From positions 765,149 through 829,148 of the forward strand of contig JBCAML010000004.1 in NCBI GenBank assembly GCA_038503075.1: a stretch of 64,000 bases of DNA, read 5' to 3'. The DNA comes from Gyromitra esculenta (lineage: Eukaryota; Ascomycota; Pezizomycetes; Pezizales; Discinaceae). A program made the translations under genes and the position numbers. This document shows positions 35,801 to 50,800 of this stretch, one piece after another. How positions within the stretch are numbered: position 1 is the stretch's first letter; each line of letters opens with the position of its first letter. The notes under the pieces are model-generated. The model made no database searches and was not told the origin of the DNA. It was given only the letters and a program-made list of their open reading frames with translations.

Positions 35801-38800
35801 GGATTCTCCAAACTCGCTGCCCCGCTCACCGCCCTTACCAAGAAAGGCATTGTCTTCGAATGGACTGTAGAAGCCGACATAGCATTCGAAAACCTCAAAC
35901 ACGCCTTCACCACTGCCCCAATCCTCATCCATTTCGACTGTTATACCTGTACCTTTTGAAGGAGTTCCTGGCCCTGGAGTTACCCTATCTTTGGAGTTAC
36001 CCTACTTTAGCACCTTCCGGATCGGGACTGGCGCCTGTTACCCTGCCTCCAATCCTTCCAGTAGGTTTAGTATTTGGAGAAGGGGGGACAGCACCAGAAA
36101 AGACCTGTCCCGGAGGGCAAAAGTAACCCCTAGGCCGTCAAGCAAAACCGTCCGGCGGAATGGGACCCGGAGGGTATGTAGGGGAAATGTCTGGCTTCGC
36201 TGTGGTTCAAACGGATTACGAATCGGACCAAAACTGGCGGAGTTACAGACTGACAAAGATAAGGAAACGCAATGCTACGCGACGATTCGGATAGGCGAAA
36301 TGATCGTCTCGAAGAGACGAACGCAATGAAGACGAATACGTAACTCCCGTGTTACCGACATGCATACTGCTCGGAGAATCGCGGATCGGGGCCAGGGAAC
36401 TCAATGAGGTATCGGGTATGGAGATAAGGCGAAGTGGTTTCATGTTGTCATAGTAGTTAGCGCCTCTACACCACACTATACCCAAACATAGTAGAGAGGA
36501 GGCATTATAAATACTCTCGCAGTGGATGTAAACTCGGAGTCGGATCATTAGCGACGAAGAACGAGCCTTATCAATATTATATTGTTTCTAGCAAAATTAC
36601 TTCCGTGCAATTTACTCTTTTACTTGTGAATTACTTTTATCTCGCTTAGCAAGGCCTTGGCCCTTCAGCGTTAGTTATTAAAACCTTACTATTGGAAGTT
36701 CTTCACGGAACTTTGCTCGATCCCTACTTTGAACCCTACGGTTATCTTTTAGCGGTTCATAAGAAGCAGTTAGGACTTGCGCCTGTGTATTGTGTTGCGG
36801 ATAGCAACCGGGCAGGTTATAGCGTCTAGATTGTTATCTAAAGCTTCTTGGAGATTTCCTGTGTGGTAAGAAGTACCGGTCTTACAGTATATTGATAGGC
36901 ATATCAATACTTTGGTTATTCAACTATAATGGCGGACGTATTTGTGATGGATACAGACATGTCTGACGGTTCTGAGGATCCCATCTCGAGACACTCTTCG
37001 AGGAACTCCTTGGCCCGTCGAAGAACTACCCATCTCACACCCGCTCCTAAGCCCTTCATTCCAAAACACTTCACGCCTCATCCGCAATTCCTACGGAGCA
37101 GTGCTCAAATAGAGGATGTTCATGCACAGCGTGATAATCTCATGCTTACGCTAAACGAAGCCTTTAGACACGTTGTACTAAGGCAAGAAGAGGCTCAGGC
37201 AGGAAACACCGTTGCCCTAAACCAACTTAACTCACAGGCTCAAACTCAATATCTAAGCCTAACCCATATCCAGCAGCGCATGGCAGACCAACAGGAGTTC
37301 TCGGCCGAAGAACTCGCCCGTATCGAGGTACTAGTTCACGGTCTTGGTAATAACATTGGCCTGGCCCTGCAACAGCAAGGACATGAGGCACACCAGCGCA
37401 TTGGAAGGGTGGAAACGGTAGTCGAAGCTATAGTGGGGGAAACAGTAGGAGAAATGCAAAGACAACGAAGTCAGCTTAACGATCAGGGAGTGTTACTCAG
37501 TCAGATCACTCAACATATTCGAGCTCAGTCAGAACTACCAGCCCGATCAGAAGCAGGCCTCAGTGGCTCTATTCATGCACCCCAACTACCTCCCACTAGA
37601 AGCGAGAAAGGAAAGGAACCAGCCCAAAGTGAACGAGGTGAACCCTCCGGAGCACACGGGGGTAATGGTGGGCAGCCCCCACATGGACCTAATTACCGTG
37701 TTGGTGCTGGCGCCCCTGGATCAGGTGACGGATCATCATCGGATGATTCGGAGGAAGAAAGAGGCGGAAGAACATCGAAGATACCAATCGATGGCTGGCC
37801 AGCAGAAAAAGAGAAAGAGAGAACCGACGGCGGAGGGCACCAAGTAATGCTCCTCCACCGCCACCCCCCCCAAATAACCCTGGTGAAATGGTAATCACCA
37901 TTGATCACCGGTACCCCCAAGCGTCACCGTCATCACGACACCACAAGATCCCGATCGGTGAACCAGAAAAATTCACTGCTGCCACAAACCAGGATCTCAG
38001 GGCATGGATCCGAAGCTGCGAAGTATATTTTGAGATGAACGAGTGGCTTTGGACCAGCGACCGACACAAAATCCACTATGCCGCCAGCCGTTGTGAAGGA
38101 AACAAGGCTCGACCATACGTTGTTATGTATACCAACAAGATGGACGGAGCCGAAGGACAAATCCAGGAACCAGAGTATGCCTACTGGGCAACCTTCTCAC
38201 TGAAGATGAAGGAAGTATTCTGCTCTCCGGACGAAAAACGCGATGCCATATATGCCATGGATCGTGTACCCTACACAACCGTTGAGGAATATATCCTCAA
38301 AATGAGCAACCTAAATATAAAGGTTGGGATGGCTGGGACGCTGTGGAGGATGAAGGTCTAAGCAAAGATCCCTCTCAAGATACGAGAGTTGATGGTAGGG
38401 TGTGGCCCATTTGATGATGATGTGCAATGGCTGGAGGCCTTACGATCAAGAGGAAGGTTGTGGGAGGAGTATTTGTATCACCAGAAACTGGAGAATAGAG
38501 GTCTCCCAGCCACGGATGGTCGTGGAAAAAAGGAGGAGAAAAAGCAGGAGGAACGTCGGGAAAAGGGGTTCAAAAGCAGAGTCAAGAAGGACTCAAAAAG
38601 TAATGTCAAAGAGGATATCCCTAAAAAGGATGCCCCTCACTAACAGCACCGGAGATGCCTCGGGTTGGAAGGCTGCTCATGAAGGGGTAAGACAGGACCT
38701 AGTTGACCGACGCAGACGGGCAAAACACTGCACTAGGTGTGGTCGGCCCGACTGTCACTGGAAGACATGCGACATGAAGGAACCACGAACGGTATCATCT

Positions 38801-41800
38801 GCGCAAGCCGGCGCCAGGCGTAAACGAAAATGGGTCAAGCCCCAAAAGAAAGGACAGGGTGCTGGGGATGCATTAGAGAAGCGTTTGAAGCTAGCGCCCA
38901 AGAAGAGCCGCGACAGCGCCACCTGCAAAAGGGGCCGTGAGCGGAGTTCTGCTCCAAAGGGCGGCTCTCCAGGACCCCTGTTAATCTCTATGCAAATACA
39001 AATTCTGACGAAGAAATGTCAGAGAATTTTCACTAGGTCGACTACCGGCGGGCCAGGAGGTAGCAGACGTTAACCAAACATTCGAAACCCTGGCAATCGA
39101 AGAAAGAATTGTCTCAATCCTTGAGACCGAAAAATACAAAAACAAACGAAAAAGAAAGGAGGACGACTCTTCGGAATCGTCCAACAAAAAACAACATACA
39201 GAACCCACCGTATACGAGCGGCCCCGAGGGCAAGCGCTACTGTTAATCAATGGAAGGAAGGTGGTGGTCAATGTATTGCTAGATTCTGGAGCTAATGTTT
39301 TTCTCTTGTCCCCTTTGTTTGTTAGGAAATGGTCGGTCCCAAAGGTGCAAAGAGACGTCCCGTTAACCATTAGAAACTTCACAGGTGAAGAAGTGGTTGG
39401 AGCGGGACAAGCCTTTACTAACCCTATTACTATGATCATAGGGAATAATCATACATCTAATGTATCTTGCGAGATTGGGCCAGTCGAGGCTGGGTTAGAC
39501 TTGATAGTGCCAGGGGGTTGGTGGTTGACGAGTCACCGGTTGGAAAACCCTTACGACCACACAAACTGGAAGTTCGAATCTCCTGGTTGCTGTAACCAGT
39601 GCTCTGTGACGACTGCTCCTCTTAATACCGAGAACGATATCGAATATGACGAATGGCTGGGCCTGGACGAGAATGCCCGAATAATTGGCATGGTGCGTGC
39701 AATCGATGACGAAGAAACTGAACTTCTGAAGACTCTCCCGGGAGCATACCACCGATTTGTCAGTCTATTTGGCACTCCCATCCAGGAATCCTTGCCAGAA
39801 CGAAGGCCATTCGATCACGCTATTGATCTCGAGCATGGGACAACCGCCCCGTGGGGTCCAATCTATAAACTTTCGGAAAAAGAACTTGAGATTCTCCGGA
39901 AGTACTTGGACAAAATGGTGGCCGAATCTCACGGTTGAGTCCCTTGTTTAAGCCCTTCGGTATCCCCGGAGGTGAGCAGTGCTACTTAAGTGAGGTATCA
40001 ACACGTTCAAAGAGTGCAAGGTTTCTACAGGTCCTACGATGGGTATACTTCAAGGCGAAGTATCGGCAGTGGTTCACGGCGACAGCGAGGATTCTGAAGT
40101 AGAATCGAGTGAGATTATAACTTTGATACAAGAGAAGTGAAACGAGAACGTTGCTTAAGGAAAGAAGAGAAAGGAAAGCAAGAACGACCAAAATCCTTCT
40201 TTAAATACCCCGCTTTTCTGTAACACCAACAACAACCTGACAACAACCGAAACTTAACCGAACAACAAAGCCATTATATCCAAAGAAAGTCTTTCGTAAC
40301 CATCCACAGTTATCCTAACCCATTACTCGACTCTATCCGTGAAAGTAGCCCCCCTCTTCAAACGTGAGCTCCTGCGAACCTTAGGAGTAGCGACAATTGC
40401 TGTAGCAAGGAATGTATCGAGGGCAGACGTATCTTGAAGATCTTCGGCCGGTTCCCATGTCGGGTGAGCATATCCAGTCCATTCCACAAGGTATTGGAGT
40501 TGTCCTCGGTGGCGGCGTTGATCGAGGATCTTTTCGATATAGTATTCTTCCTGTTCGTTAACGATAATTGGGGCTGGAGGAAGAATAAGTTGTCCCGGGA
40601 GAGCGTCACTAGGGGCAGGCTTGAGAAGGGAAACGTGAAAGACAGGATGGTACTTGACAGAGGAGGGAAGATCTATTTCATAGGCAAAAGGAGAGATAAC
40701 TCTTTTTACGGCATAAGGGCCCATCCATTTCCAGTCTAGTTTTCTAGCATTGCGAGTTGTCCTAATGTTCTTCATCGAAACGAAGACTTGATCTTGAACT
40801 TGATACGCCGGGGCTGGTAATCGATGTCTATTGGTAGCGGTTTCCTGGATATCCTGGGCGACTCTGATTTGTGTCCTGAGATGATCGTATAGTTCCTGCA
40901 TCCTACTCGCAAAGGCGGTGGCATCTTGACTCTGAGGGGTATTGGTCGGGGGAAGAAAAGAAGTATCAAACCGAGGGTGATATCCATAGTTGGCGAGAAA
41001 GGAGATACTTTCGTACTTGGGTCTTGGTTGTTTGCGGAGAATTCTGCCATCGGTAGCCATCTACTCCAATCTTCTTGTTGATAAGATACGTATGATCGAA
41101 GGTACTGTTCCATTACAGCATTTAGTCTCTCTGTTTGTCCGTCCGTTTCTGGATGGAAAGCAGTAGACATTCGGGCTTGTATTCCTAATCTTTGACAAAG
41201 CTCTTTCCAGAAGTGGGCCGTGAATTGAGTGCCGCGATCGGATGTAATATGCGTTGGTAGGCCATGCAACTTCCAGACATGTTGTAGGTAAAGGTCAGCG
41301 ACATCTCGTGAATTAACAGTAGTGTTACATGGAATTAGATGTCGCATTTTCGATAATCGATCTACAATGACCATGATCGCATCGTAACCATTAGACTCGG
41401 GAAGGCCTGTAACAAAATCCATCGAGATTTCCTGCCAGGGTCGTTGCGGAATAGGTAGAGGGCGGAGTACTCCCGAAGTACGTTGGGTGACTGGTTTTGC
41501 CTTCTGACAGATATGGCAGTTCCGGACATAACGAGCGACCGATTTTCTCATCTTGGGCCAATAGAAATTTCTATCCAGGAGTTCAAATGTTTTATCCCTC
41601 CCGGGATGGCCTGCGGCTGGTGCATCATGGTGCCTTTTGATAAGTTCTAAACGTAGAGGGTCAAGGTCTGGAACATAGATACGTCCTCGGTAGTATAGTC
41701 TTTCGTTTTCGTTGGTACACTCGCTTAAGGTAATCTTTTTGGATTGTTGGTCTTTATTCCTTAATGCTTCGAGTATCTCATCAGGGAATTTGTCAGTGGT

Positions 41801-44800
41801 ATATCCTTCTTTGAAGAGTTTTAATAAGGGGGCGTCCAATTCAGCGGCTTCATTTGACAAAGAAGCCGACAACAAACTTAGCTTAGGATCTATATTTTCC
41901 TTCTTTAGCACCACCTGGCTTTGGTGTCTAATCTTTCATCCCTTCCAGGAGATCTCCCGATCTCGAGTCAAAGCGTCCGGTTTTCCTCCCTCTTTGCCTG
42001 GTCGGTATGTAAATACGAAATCGAAGCGGGATAGGTACTCAGCCCATCTGGCTTGACGACGGTTGAGTTGCTTGGTGCTCATAAAATACTCGAGGTTCTT
42101 ATGATCGTGATCGCGTCGATAGGGTGTTTCGAGCGCTTCGAGTTCGGGCGCCATTCTTCGAAGACCCTGATAATAGCCAGTAGTTCCTTGTCGTAAATCT
42201 CGTAATTGCATTCCTCGGGGGAATGTTTCTTCGAGAAGAAGGCTACTGGATGTAGGATCCCATTATCGTCGTGCGTGATAGGACTCATACGACACGAAGT
42301 ACGAGGCATCCGTTTCCACGATAATTTTCTTATCGGGATCAAAATGGATAAGGATCGGGGCGGTGGAGAAGGCATGTTTGAGGTTCTCGAAAGCTATGTC
42401 AGCTTTGACAGACCATTCGAAGAGGATACCTCTTTTGGTATGGGCTGTAAGGGGGCAGCCAGTTTAGAGAATCACAAGATAAACCGTCGATAAAAATTGG
42501 CGAAGCCTAGGAATGCCTGTACATCTTTTACACTCCTCGGTGTCCCCCATTCTCTGACAGCCTTGAGTTTCTCTTCGTCCATCTTAATGCCGTCGGGTGT
42601 GAGTATTAGGCGCAGGTATTTAGTCGTTTGTATCGAACTCGCATTTCTCGGTTTGAGAAGAATCTTGTGTCTTTGAGTGTCTGCAAGACTTTTCGGACGT
42701 GGGTTTGGTGTTCGGCGAAGGTATCACTGTAGATGAGAATGTCATCTAGGTATGCTGTACAAAAGATATCTAGGTATTCGGTAAGGCAGTCATTCACGAA
42801 TCGTTGGAAGGTTCCCGGAGCATTTGTTAGACCGAATGGCATAACCTGATACTCATAAAGGCCATAGCGCGTGCGAAAAGCTGTTTTCCATTCATCCCCC
42901 TCTGCAATGCGCACTTGATGGTACCCATCACGAAGGTCTAGCTTAGTATACCATTGTGCCTTTGCAAGTCGGTCTAGGGTTTCACGGATGAGAGGGGAAG
43001 TATAGCGATCCTTAACAGTAATGGCATTAAGGCCTCGGTAATCCACACAGAGTCGTAGGGAGCCGTCAGCTTTTTTAACAAATAGGACGGGGGATCCGGC
43101 GGGAGAGGAACTAGCACGAATAAATCCCTTCTCAAGATTGTCCTCGATATACTTCTTCAAAACAATCAGCTCTTCTCGGGACATTCCGTACAGTGGTCCG
43201 AAGGGGGCATCTTGTCCGTCCATCAATTGTATCTTATGGTCATAGGAGCGGCGGGGAGGTAATCCTTGGGCTTTTTTCTTGTCGAACATGTCCAGAAATT
43301 CGTGGTATTCCGCAGGAATACGTGACTTCCATTCTTCTTTGGTCGTTTTGTCATCTATGATTTTGTTTATTTCATATAGTGACATGGCATAGGCTTGTGA
43401 GTTTCGTTTTCTGGTGAGAGTTCTAAAACTGGCAGCGCCAATAAACGATAGGTTTAGCCTAGGGGGAGCTGGGATCGAGGAAGTGGATACAACTGGTGAA
43501 CGAGGAGCGCAGTGGGTAGTGCAGAGTTTGGAATTAAACTCAATGCGTTTATCGGCAAAATGGAGGCGAACATCATGGTGATTCATCCATGGTATGCCTA
43601 AGACGAGGGGGTAATGGCCAAGTTGTGTTACGAAGCAGGGGGCTTGTTCACAATGGTTTTGTACCGAGAGGTTGAGATTGGCAATATGTGTGATATCTCC
43701 GGAGCTGACAGGACGACCATCGATGACTTCAAGCTGGCGAGGGGTTTTTAAGGGAGTAAGAGGTAAGGAATGGTGACTCGCGAATTTCTGATCAATAAAT
43801 GCAAATCCGGAGGCTCCGGTGTCTAGTAAAGCGTGGGTTTTTATAATTTTATTGCTATGGGAAATATTGCACGATATTACAAAGTGTTCCCCATCCAATT
43901 GATCCTCCACGCTTATACCAGAAACCGAAAACCCAGAAATCGAAAATGCAGATAAAGGTAAGAAATTTTGAACCAAGGTAGGGTCACTGATCGACCTTGG
44001 TTGTACTAGTTTAAAGACCCGTTGGCTGAGTCTGCTGATTCTAACGCAAAGAACTGAGGTGGAAGAGGTGGTGGCGGCAAAGAGGAAGCGGGGGGTGTAC
44101 GCGGGGCGGGGGGTGCGGTGAGGGCTCCTCTCATGGTAGGCTTTTTGGGAGCGGAGGGGCAATTGGCATAAGAGTGGTCCGGGGCGGCGCAAAACATGCA
44201 TTTTCCAGTGGAACGGCGCCACTGTTTCTCTTCCTCCGACAGCTTTCTTCTTCCATTAACCATCGTGTACCGTTGGTCCTGAGGTGGGCGAGAGAGGTTG
44301 CTGGTACGTCCGAAGGAAAGATCCATAGGGGCTAGACCGCCTGGTACAAACGATGAGGCGGGGACAAAAGGGGTCATTGCGTTGGTGGGGGCGCTGAATT
44401 GTCCCATGTTCTCTCGATTGTTTCCTCGTTTCTCTGCCTTGCGGGCTCGGATGCGATTATCCATTCGGGTGAGAACGAGGATCATGTCATTGAGGCTAGT
44501 GGGGGTAGAGGCGGCAAAGACCATAGCTTCCTTCAACTCTTCTGACATACCATGTTCAAGGGCGTCCATTTTCGAATTTTCATCGAAGTTTAATTGTCCC
44601 ATGATACGTTGAAAGTCGGCCAAGTAGGCGGAGAAGTCTCGCTTGCCTTGACGAAGCTGGTGTAACTCTCGACGGGCGGTACCGGTAGGGTCTGGATCTC
44701 CGAAAGCTGTTTCTAGGGCGGCGATGAGGGCGGCGGCGTTGGTCCAGGTAGTGAGACCAGAGGGGAGGACGGTATGGCGAACTTGCTCTAGGGCTGCTCC

Positions 44801-47800
44801 TTCTAGGCGATTGATAGTGTAGAGAATCATAGTGTTCTCATCAGCGAATCTATCCCGGTTAACTGCGAGCTTGGAGCGGAGTTGGAGGACGAAGCCGGGA
44901 AGTTTGGTTCGAGAACCGTCAAACTTTTCTGGATCCGGCATCCGTTCTGAGCGATGACTTGTGGTCGATGGAGGCGGGGGAGTGGCGGTGAGGTTGGGTG
45001 GGGCTGGAGGAGCTTGATTAGCGGCTCTGGCTTCGTTGCGTTCCTGGCGTAATCTGGCGATGAGGTCGGCGGCTTCAGTGACTCGTTGGTCCTGTTGCAT
45101 GGCGTGTCGGGTCGCATTGTCCGCTTGAATTTTTGCCGTATTCAGTTTTATCTCCAGCTCTTGCATGCTTTCCTGAAGAACGTCAACTTGATCTTCTAGA
45201 GCCTGGTTGAGATCTCGGAGATGATTGTACAACTCGACAGGGTTGTCCCGGTAAGACTGAGCAAAGGCGTCTTTTGTGGGGAAGCGGGGGGTAGTGATAG
45301 CGGCTCCTTCTGAGGAGGCAGCGGGGGCGGAGGCACTCATGATCTAGATTGATCACTCGGGATAGAGTTGGTGCGTAAGTAATGTTGGTCAAGCCACTCA
45401 GGAGTGACTTCAGTGAGGGTTTGGGGTCTCCGCGGGGTGAAGCAGGGAAAGATTTGGAGGATGGATTGGCGAATCCAACCGAGAATTTCCATGTAGGGGC
45501 GTCGCGTAGGAGGTGTAGATGAGGAAGCAACGTAATCTCACGGTTGAGTCCCTTGTTTAAGCCCTTCGGTATCCCCGAAGGTGAGCAGTGCTACTTAAGC
45601 GAGGTATCAACACGTTCAAAGAGTGCAGGGTTTCTACAGGTCCTACGATGGGTATACTTCAAGGCGAAGTATCGGCGGTGGTTCACGGCGACAGCGAGGA
45701 TTCTGAAGTAGAATCGAGTGAGATTATAACTTTGATACAAGAGAAGTGAAACGAGAACGTTGCTTAAGGAAAGAAGAGAAAGGAAAGCAAGAACGACCAA
45801 AATCCTTCTTTAAATACCCCGCTTTTCTGTAACACCAACAACAACCTGACAACAACCGAAACTTAACCGAACAACAAAGCCATTATATCCAAAGAAAGTC
45901 TTTCGTAACCATCCACAGTTATCCTAACCCATTACTCGACTCTATCCGTGAAACCGAAGGGAAGATACGGCCAAGCAAGTCACCTGCCGGGTCGCCCATA
46001 TTATTCGCGCCGAAACCAGACGGAGGGCTACGACTATGCGTAGATTACCGTGGCTTGAACAAAGTGACAGTAAAGAACCGATACCCTCTGCCGCTAATGT
46101 CCGAATTGCGTGATAGAGTCAATGGGGCTTCGATCTTTACCAAACTGGACCTCAAAGACGGTTTTCACCAGATCCGTATCAAAGAAGGCGATGAGTGGAA
46201 AACAGCGTTTCGTACAAGATATGGTCATTTCGAGTACACAGTCATGCCTTTCGGCTTGGCAAACGCCCCCGCAACCTTTCAAGACATGATGCATCAGGTG
46301 CTCCGCGAATTTCTGGACCAAGGGGTCGTGGTTTATATTGACGACATCCTCATCTACTCAAAGACCCTCGAGGAACATGAGGCCTTGGTGACCAGAGTCC
46401 TGCAGCGGTTGGAGGACGAGGGTTTGGCAGTATCCATTAAGAAAAGCTACTTTCACTTGCGGGAAGTTGAGTTTTTAGGGTACATAATTTCTGACAAAGG
46501 CGTGTCTATGTCAATGAAGAAGGTCGAGTCAATCCTTTCATGGGAAACCCCGAAGAGCATACGCGATGTTCAGGTATTCATTGGATTCGCCAATTTTTAC
46601 CGACGGTTCATCGAAAATTTCTCCCAAGTCGCAAGTCCCTTAACCGAGTTAACCAAAGGGGACCCCAAGAAATTCCAATGGGGTGACCGTCAAGCGATAG
46701 CTTTCGAGTACCTAAAAGTTGCCTTCACGACAGCACCCATCCTTTGTCACTTTGCGCCGGAACGACAGACTGTGGTAGAAACCGACGCCTCAGACTATGC
46801 GCTAGGTTGCGTCCTCTCGCAGATCATCGATAGCAAGCTACATCCCGTAGCATTCCATTCCAGAAAATTTAATAAAGCCGAACTTAACTACGAGGTGCAC
46901 GATAAAGAACTACTCGCGATAGTAACCGCCTTCAAGGAATGGCGACATTACCTAGAAGGAAGCAAGCACCAAGCGATCGTCTATACGGACCATAAAAATC
47001 TCGAATATTTCATGAAGGAGACAAGGATCCTAAATCGACGACAGGCTAGATGGGCGGAATATTTATCGTCATTCGACTTTAAAATCATATATCGACCTGG
47101 ATCAGCGGGAGGAAAGCCAGATGCATTATCAAGACGACCGGAGTATCGTCCTAAGGAGGGGATACAACACAGCCTACAGAAGCCATGTTCCGAAGCGGCC
47201 AAGTCGATATGACTGGCCGTCCCAGTAAGTCAATCGTTATATCCTTAATTCATAGAAAAGACGATAACACAATTGTACAAAACCAAAACGATGACCCGTT
47301 ACACTTTACCGAGCTGGACTCAAACGGCAATCATCACCATTATAATTTTAATCCTAATACAACACACGAGGAGCTACTTATTTCATCAGCATCCCTCAAG
47401 GCGCTTCAAGTCCTTAAATTTAATTCTGACTTTTTGGAGCAGGTTAAAAGGAAGGTCGAGTCTGACGAAGACTATAAGGAAATTCGAGACTTAGTTAAAG
47501 CTGGCAGCGAAATCAAGAGGCTACAACACTACACAGTGATGGAGGAACTCCTCTATTGGAAAAACAGACTAACAATCCCTAACGATGATGAAATCAAAAC
47601 TACCATTTTAGAAAATGAACACGACTCCAAGATAGCAGGGCACTTTGGCATGGACAAAACCACGGAACTTGTTCAGCGGAACTTCTACTGGCCTCATATG
47701 ACCGAGTGGATTACAGATTACGTCCGCTCATGCGATCCATGCCAACATAACAAATCCGTGCGTCATAAGAAATATGGACTCCTGCAACCGCTAGAGACCC

Positions 47801-50800
47801 CATACGCTCCATGGATGTCGATATCAACAGACTTCATCGTCCAGTTACCCGAGTCGAGAGGATTCACCCAAATATGTGTAGTAGTTGACAGGTTTACCAA
47901 GATGGCGCACTTCATCCCACTAATAGAAAGAGCTACAGCAAGTGATGTGGCAAAGGCTTTTGTTGACAAAGTTTGGAAACTTCACGGGCTTCCGAAAGAA
48001 ATTGTTTCAGACCGAGATGCTAAGTTCACAGGGGAATTCTGGACCTCATTATGCAAACTTCTAGACATTAAGTCCAGCAAATCTACCGCATTCCATCCTG
48101 AGACCGACGGACAAACCGAAAGGGTTAATCAAGTCCTAGCAAGCCTACCTAAGAAACTTCGTCAACTACGACCAAGATGACTGGTACGACCTACTGCCGT
48201 TAGCGGAGTTCGCTTACAACAATGCCGAAGCCACAGCCACTGGAATCAGCCCCTTCTATGCCAATCATGGTTTCCATCCCAGAACAGCTTGGACGATTGA
48301 TACCGAAGTCAAGAATCCAGCGTCAAAGTTATACGCACATTGGCTTCAGAAAGTAAACGATTTTGCCACTACCTCGCTCAAAGCCACCCGAGAAAACATG
48401 TCCAAATATTTCGACAAGAAACGACAGGCGGAACCATCCTTTAGGGTCGGAGATTTAGTAATGCTCGACGCCAGAAACATTAGAACCAAGCGTCCAACGA
48501 AAAAGTTAGCCCCTAAGTCATACGGACCCTTCCCGATTACACGAGTCGGTACTAGAGCTTGCACTTTAGATACAGGAGGTCGCTGGAGGATATTCCCCAC
48601 CTTCCATGTATCCTTGCTCGAGCCATACCGGACAAGCGTCAGGGAAACCCGAAAACAAGACCGACCGCCGCCTGACGACATTGAAGGTGACAATGAGTAC
48701 GAGGTGGAATACATCGTCAAAAGCGAGAAGAGAGAAACCAAAGTGGGACGACGAACGATCAGCCGGATGTTCTATTTCATCAAATGGGTGGGATACCCGG
48801 AAGATGAGAACTCATGGGAACCTGCCGACGAAGGAGGATTAGCCAATGCAGCCGAAGCAATTGCCGAATTTCACAGTCTTTACCCACAACAGCCTAAGCC
48901 ATAAGCTGTTTCACATTTGTATTCTTTCCTTGCGTTTAGAATATGTATAAAATGTTTTACTACTAAAAAGAAACTAGCTGAGGGGAAAATTTTCCATCGT
49001 GGCCAAGTAAACGCGGTGGTTTTTACGTACCCAAGATGCTATAGAACCACTTTGTAATCAGTTAATTATTTTGTATTATAGTTAGAAGGAGACGACTAAC
49101 CCAGGAGGGGGATACTGTTATACCTGTACCTTTTGAAGGAGTTCCTGGCCCTGGAGTTACCCTATCTTTGGAGTTACCCTACTTTAGCACCTTCCGGATC
49201 GGGACTGGCGCCTGTTACCCTGCCTCCAATCCTTCCAGTAGGTTTAGTATTTGGAGAAGGGGGGACAGCACCAGAAAAGACCTGTCCCGGAGGGCAAAAG
49301 TAACCCCTAGGCCGTCAAGCAAAACCGTCCGGCGGAATGGGACCCGGAGGGTATGTAGGGGAAATGTCTGGCTTCGCTGTGGTTCAAACGGATTACGAAT
49401 CGACCAAAACTGGCGGAGTTACGACTGACAAAGATAAGGAACGCAATGCTACGCGACGATTCGGATAGGCGAAATGATCGTCTCGAAGAGACGAACGCAA
49501 TGAAGACGAATACGTAACTCCCGTGTTACCGACATGCATACTGCTCGGAGAATCGTGAACTCGCAACTCAATGAGACATCGATGGAGATGCGCTGGTTTC
49601 ATGTTGTCATAGTAGTTAGCGCCTCTACACCACACTATACCCAAACATAGTAGAGAGGAGGCATTATAAATACTCTCGCAGTGGATGTAAACTCTGAGTC
49701 GGATCATTAGCGACGAAGAACGAGCCTTATCAATATTATATTGTTTCTAAGCAAAATTACTTCCGTGCAATTTATTCTATTACTTGTGAATTACTTTTAT
49801 CTCGCTTAGCAAGGCCTTGGCCCTTCAGCGTTAGTTATTAAAACCTTACTATTGGAAGTTCTTCGCGGAACTTTGCTCGATCCCTACTTTGAACCCTACG
49901 GTTATCTTTTAGCGGTTCATAAGAAGCAGTTAGGACTTGCGCCTGTGTATTGTGTTGCGGATAGCAACCGGGCAGGTTATAGCGTCTAGATTGTTATCTA
50001 AAGCTTCTTGGAGATTTCCTGTGTGGTAAGAAGTACCGGTCTTACATCGACCCAGACAAGAAAATCATTGTGGAAACAGACGCCTCAGACTTCGTGTCCG
50101 GAGGAGTACTATCCCAATACGATGATGCAGGAGTATTACACCCGGTAGCATTTTTCTCAAAAAAACACTCCCCTGCCGAGTGTAACTACGAGATTTACGA
50201 TAAGGAGTTATTGGCTATAATCCGAGTGTTTGAAGAATGGCGGCCGGAACTGGAAGGCTCAAAGCACCCCATCGATGTCATTAGCGACCACAAGAACCTT
50301 GAGTACTTTATGAGCACCAAGCAACTTAACCGTCGACAAGCTAGATGGGCTGAATACCTATCACGCTTCGACTTCGTGATCACATACCGACCATGAGCGC
50401 GAGGTAAACCCGATGCTTTAACCAGGAGATCAGGAGATCTCCCCAAGGAAGGGGATGAAAGATTGGCACACCAGAGCCAAGTGGTGTTGAAAAAAGAGAA
50501 CATTGACCCTCAGCTAAGTTTGTTGTCGGCTTCTTTATCAAATGAAGCCGCTGAATTGGACGCCCCCCTAGAAAAACTCTTTCTAGAAGGATACATTGCT
50601 GATAAGTTTCCTAAAAAAATACTTTTAGCACTAGAGAACAAGGAGCAACAATCGAAGGAAATCACCCTTAGCGAGTGCACTAAAAGAGATGATAAACTCT
50701 ATTACCGAGGAAACCTTTATGTCCCAGACTATGATCCCCTCCGATTAGAACTGATCAGAAGACATCACGATACCCCTGCGGCAGGACATCCTGGACGGGA

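Larger units (their letters stand above)
39927..45953 (-). mobile_element. Gypsy 'D', inverted relative of element B, innermost insertion
   Basis: 6.03 kb on the minus strand, with two 418-bp LTRs and the 5-bp duplication CCGAA (39922-39926 and 45954-45958) in the RT of element A. The LTRs begin TTTCACGG and end CCGTGAGA when read in element orientation, and a polypurine tract (GAAGAGGGGGGC) precedes the 3' LTR. Gag and Pol proteins resemble those of element B along their length. Confidence 0.94.
39080..48904 (+). pseudogene. Pol of element A (protease, RT, RNase H, integrase, chromodomain), split by element D
   Basis: Protease [15 protein letters not shown] near 39275. The frame reaches LDKMVAE at 39926 and resumes at 45959 as [22 protein letters not shown] shows [12 protein letters not shown] and [11 protein letters not shown]; RNase H shows [14 protein letters not shown] and [11 protein letters not shown] shift near 47190 separates the integrase ([54 protein letters not shown]), and a 2-base loss near 48135 gives another break. 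The end (to 48904) has the chromodomain: [14 protein letters not shown] then [20 protein letters not shown]. Chromodomains steer integration to marked chromatin. Confidence 0.9.
35939..50046 (+). mobile_element. Gypsy 'A', large-LTR chromovirus, interrupted by element D
   Basis: Span 14.1 kb; its own length about 8.08 kb without element D (39927-45953). LTRs of 948 bp (35939-36886) and 931 bp (49116-50046) start TG and end CA. The 5-bp duplication TCGAC (35934-35938 and 50047-50051) lies in the pol of element B. A polypurine tract AGGAGGGGGA lies just before the 3' LTR. It is only distantly related to B and D. Confidence 0.94.
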
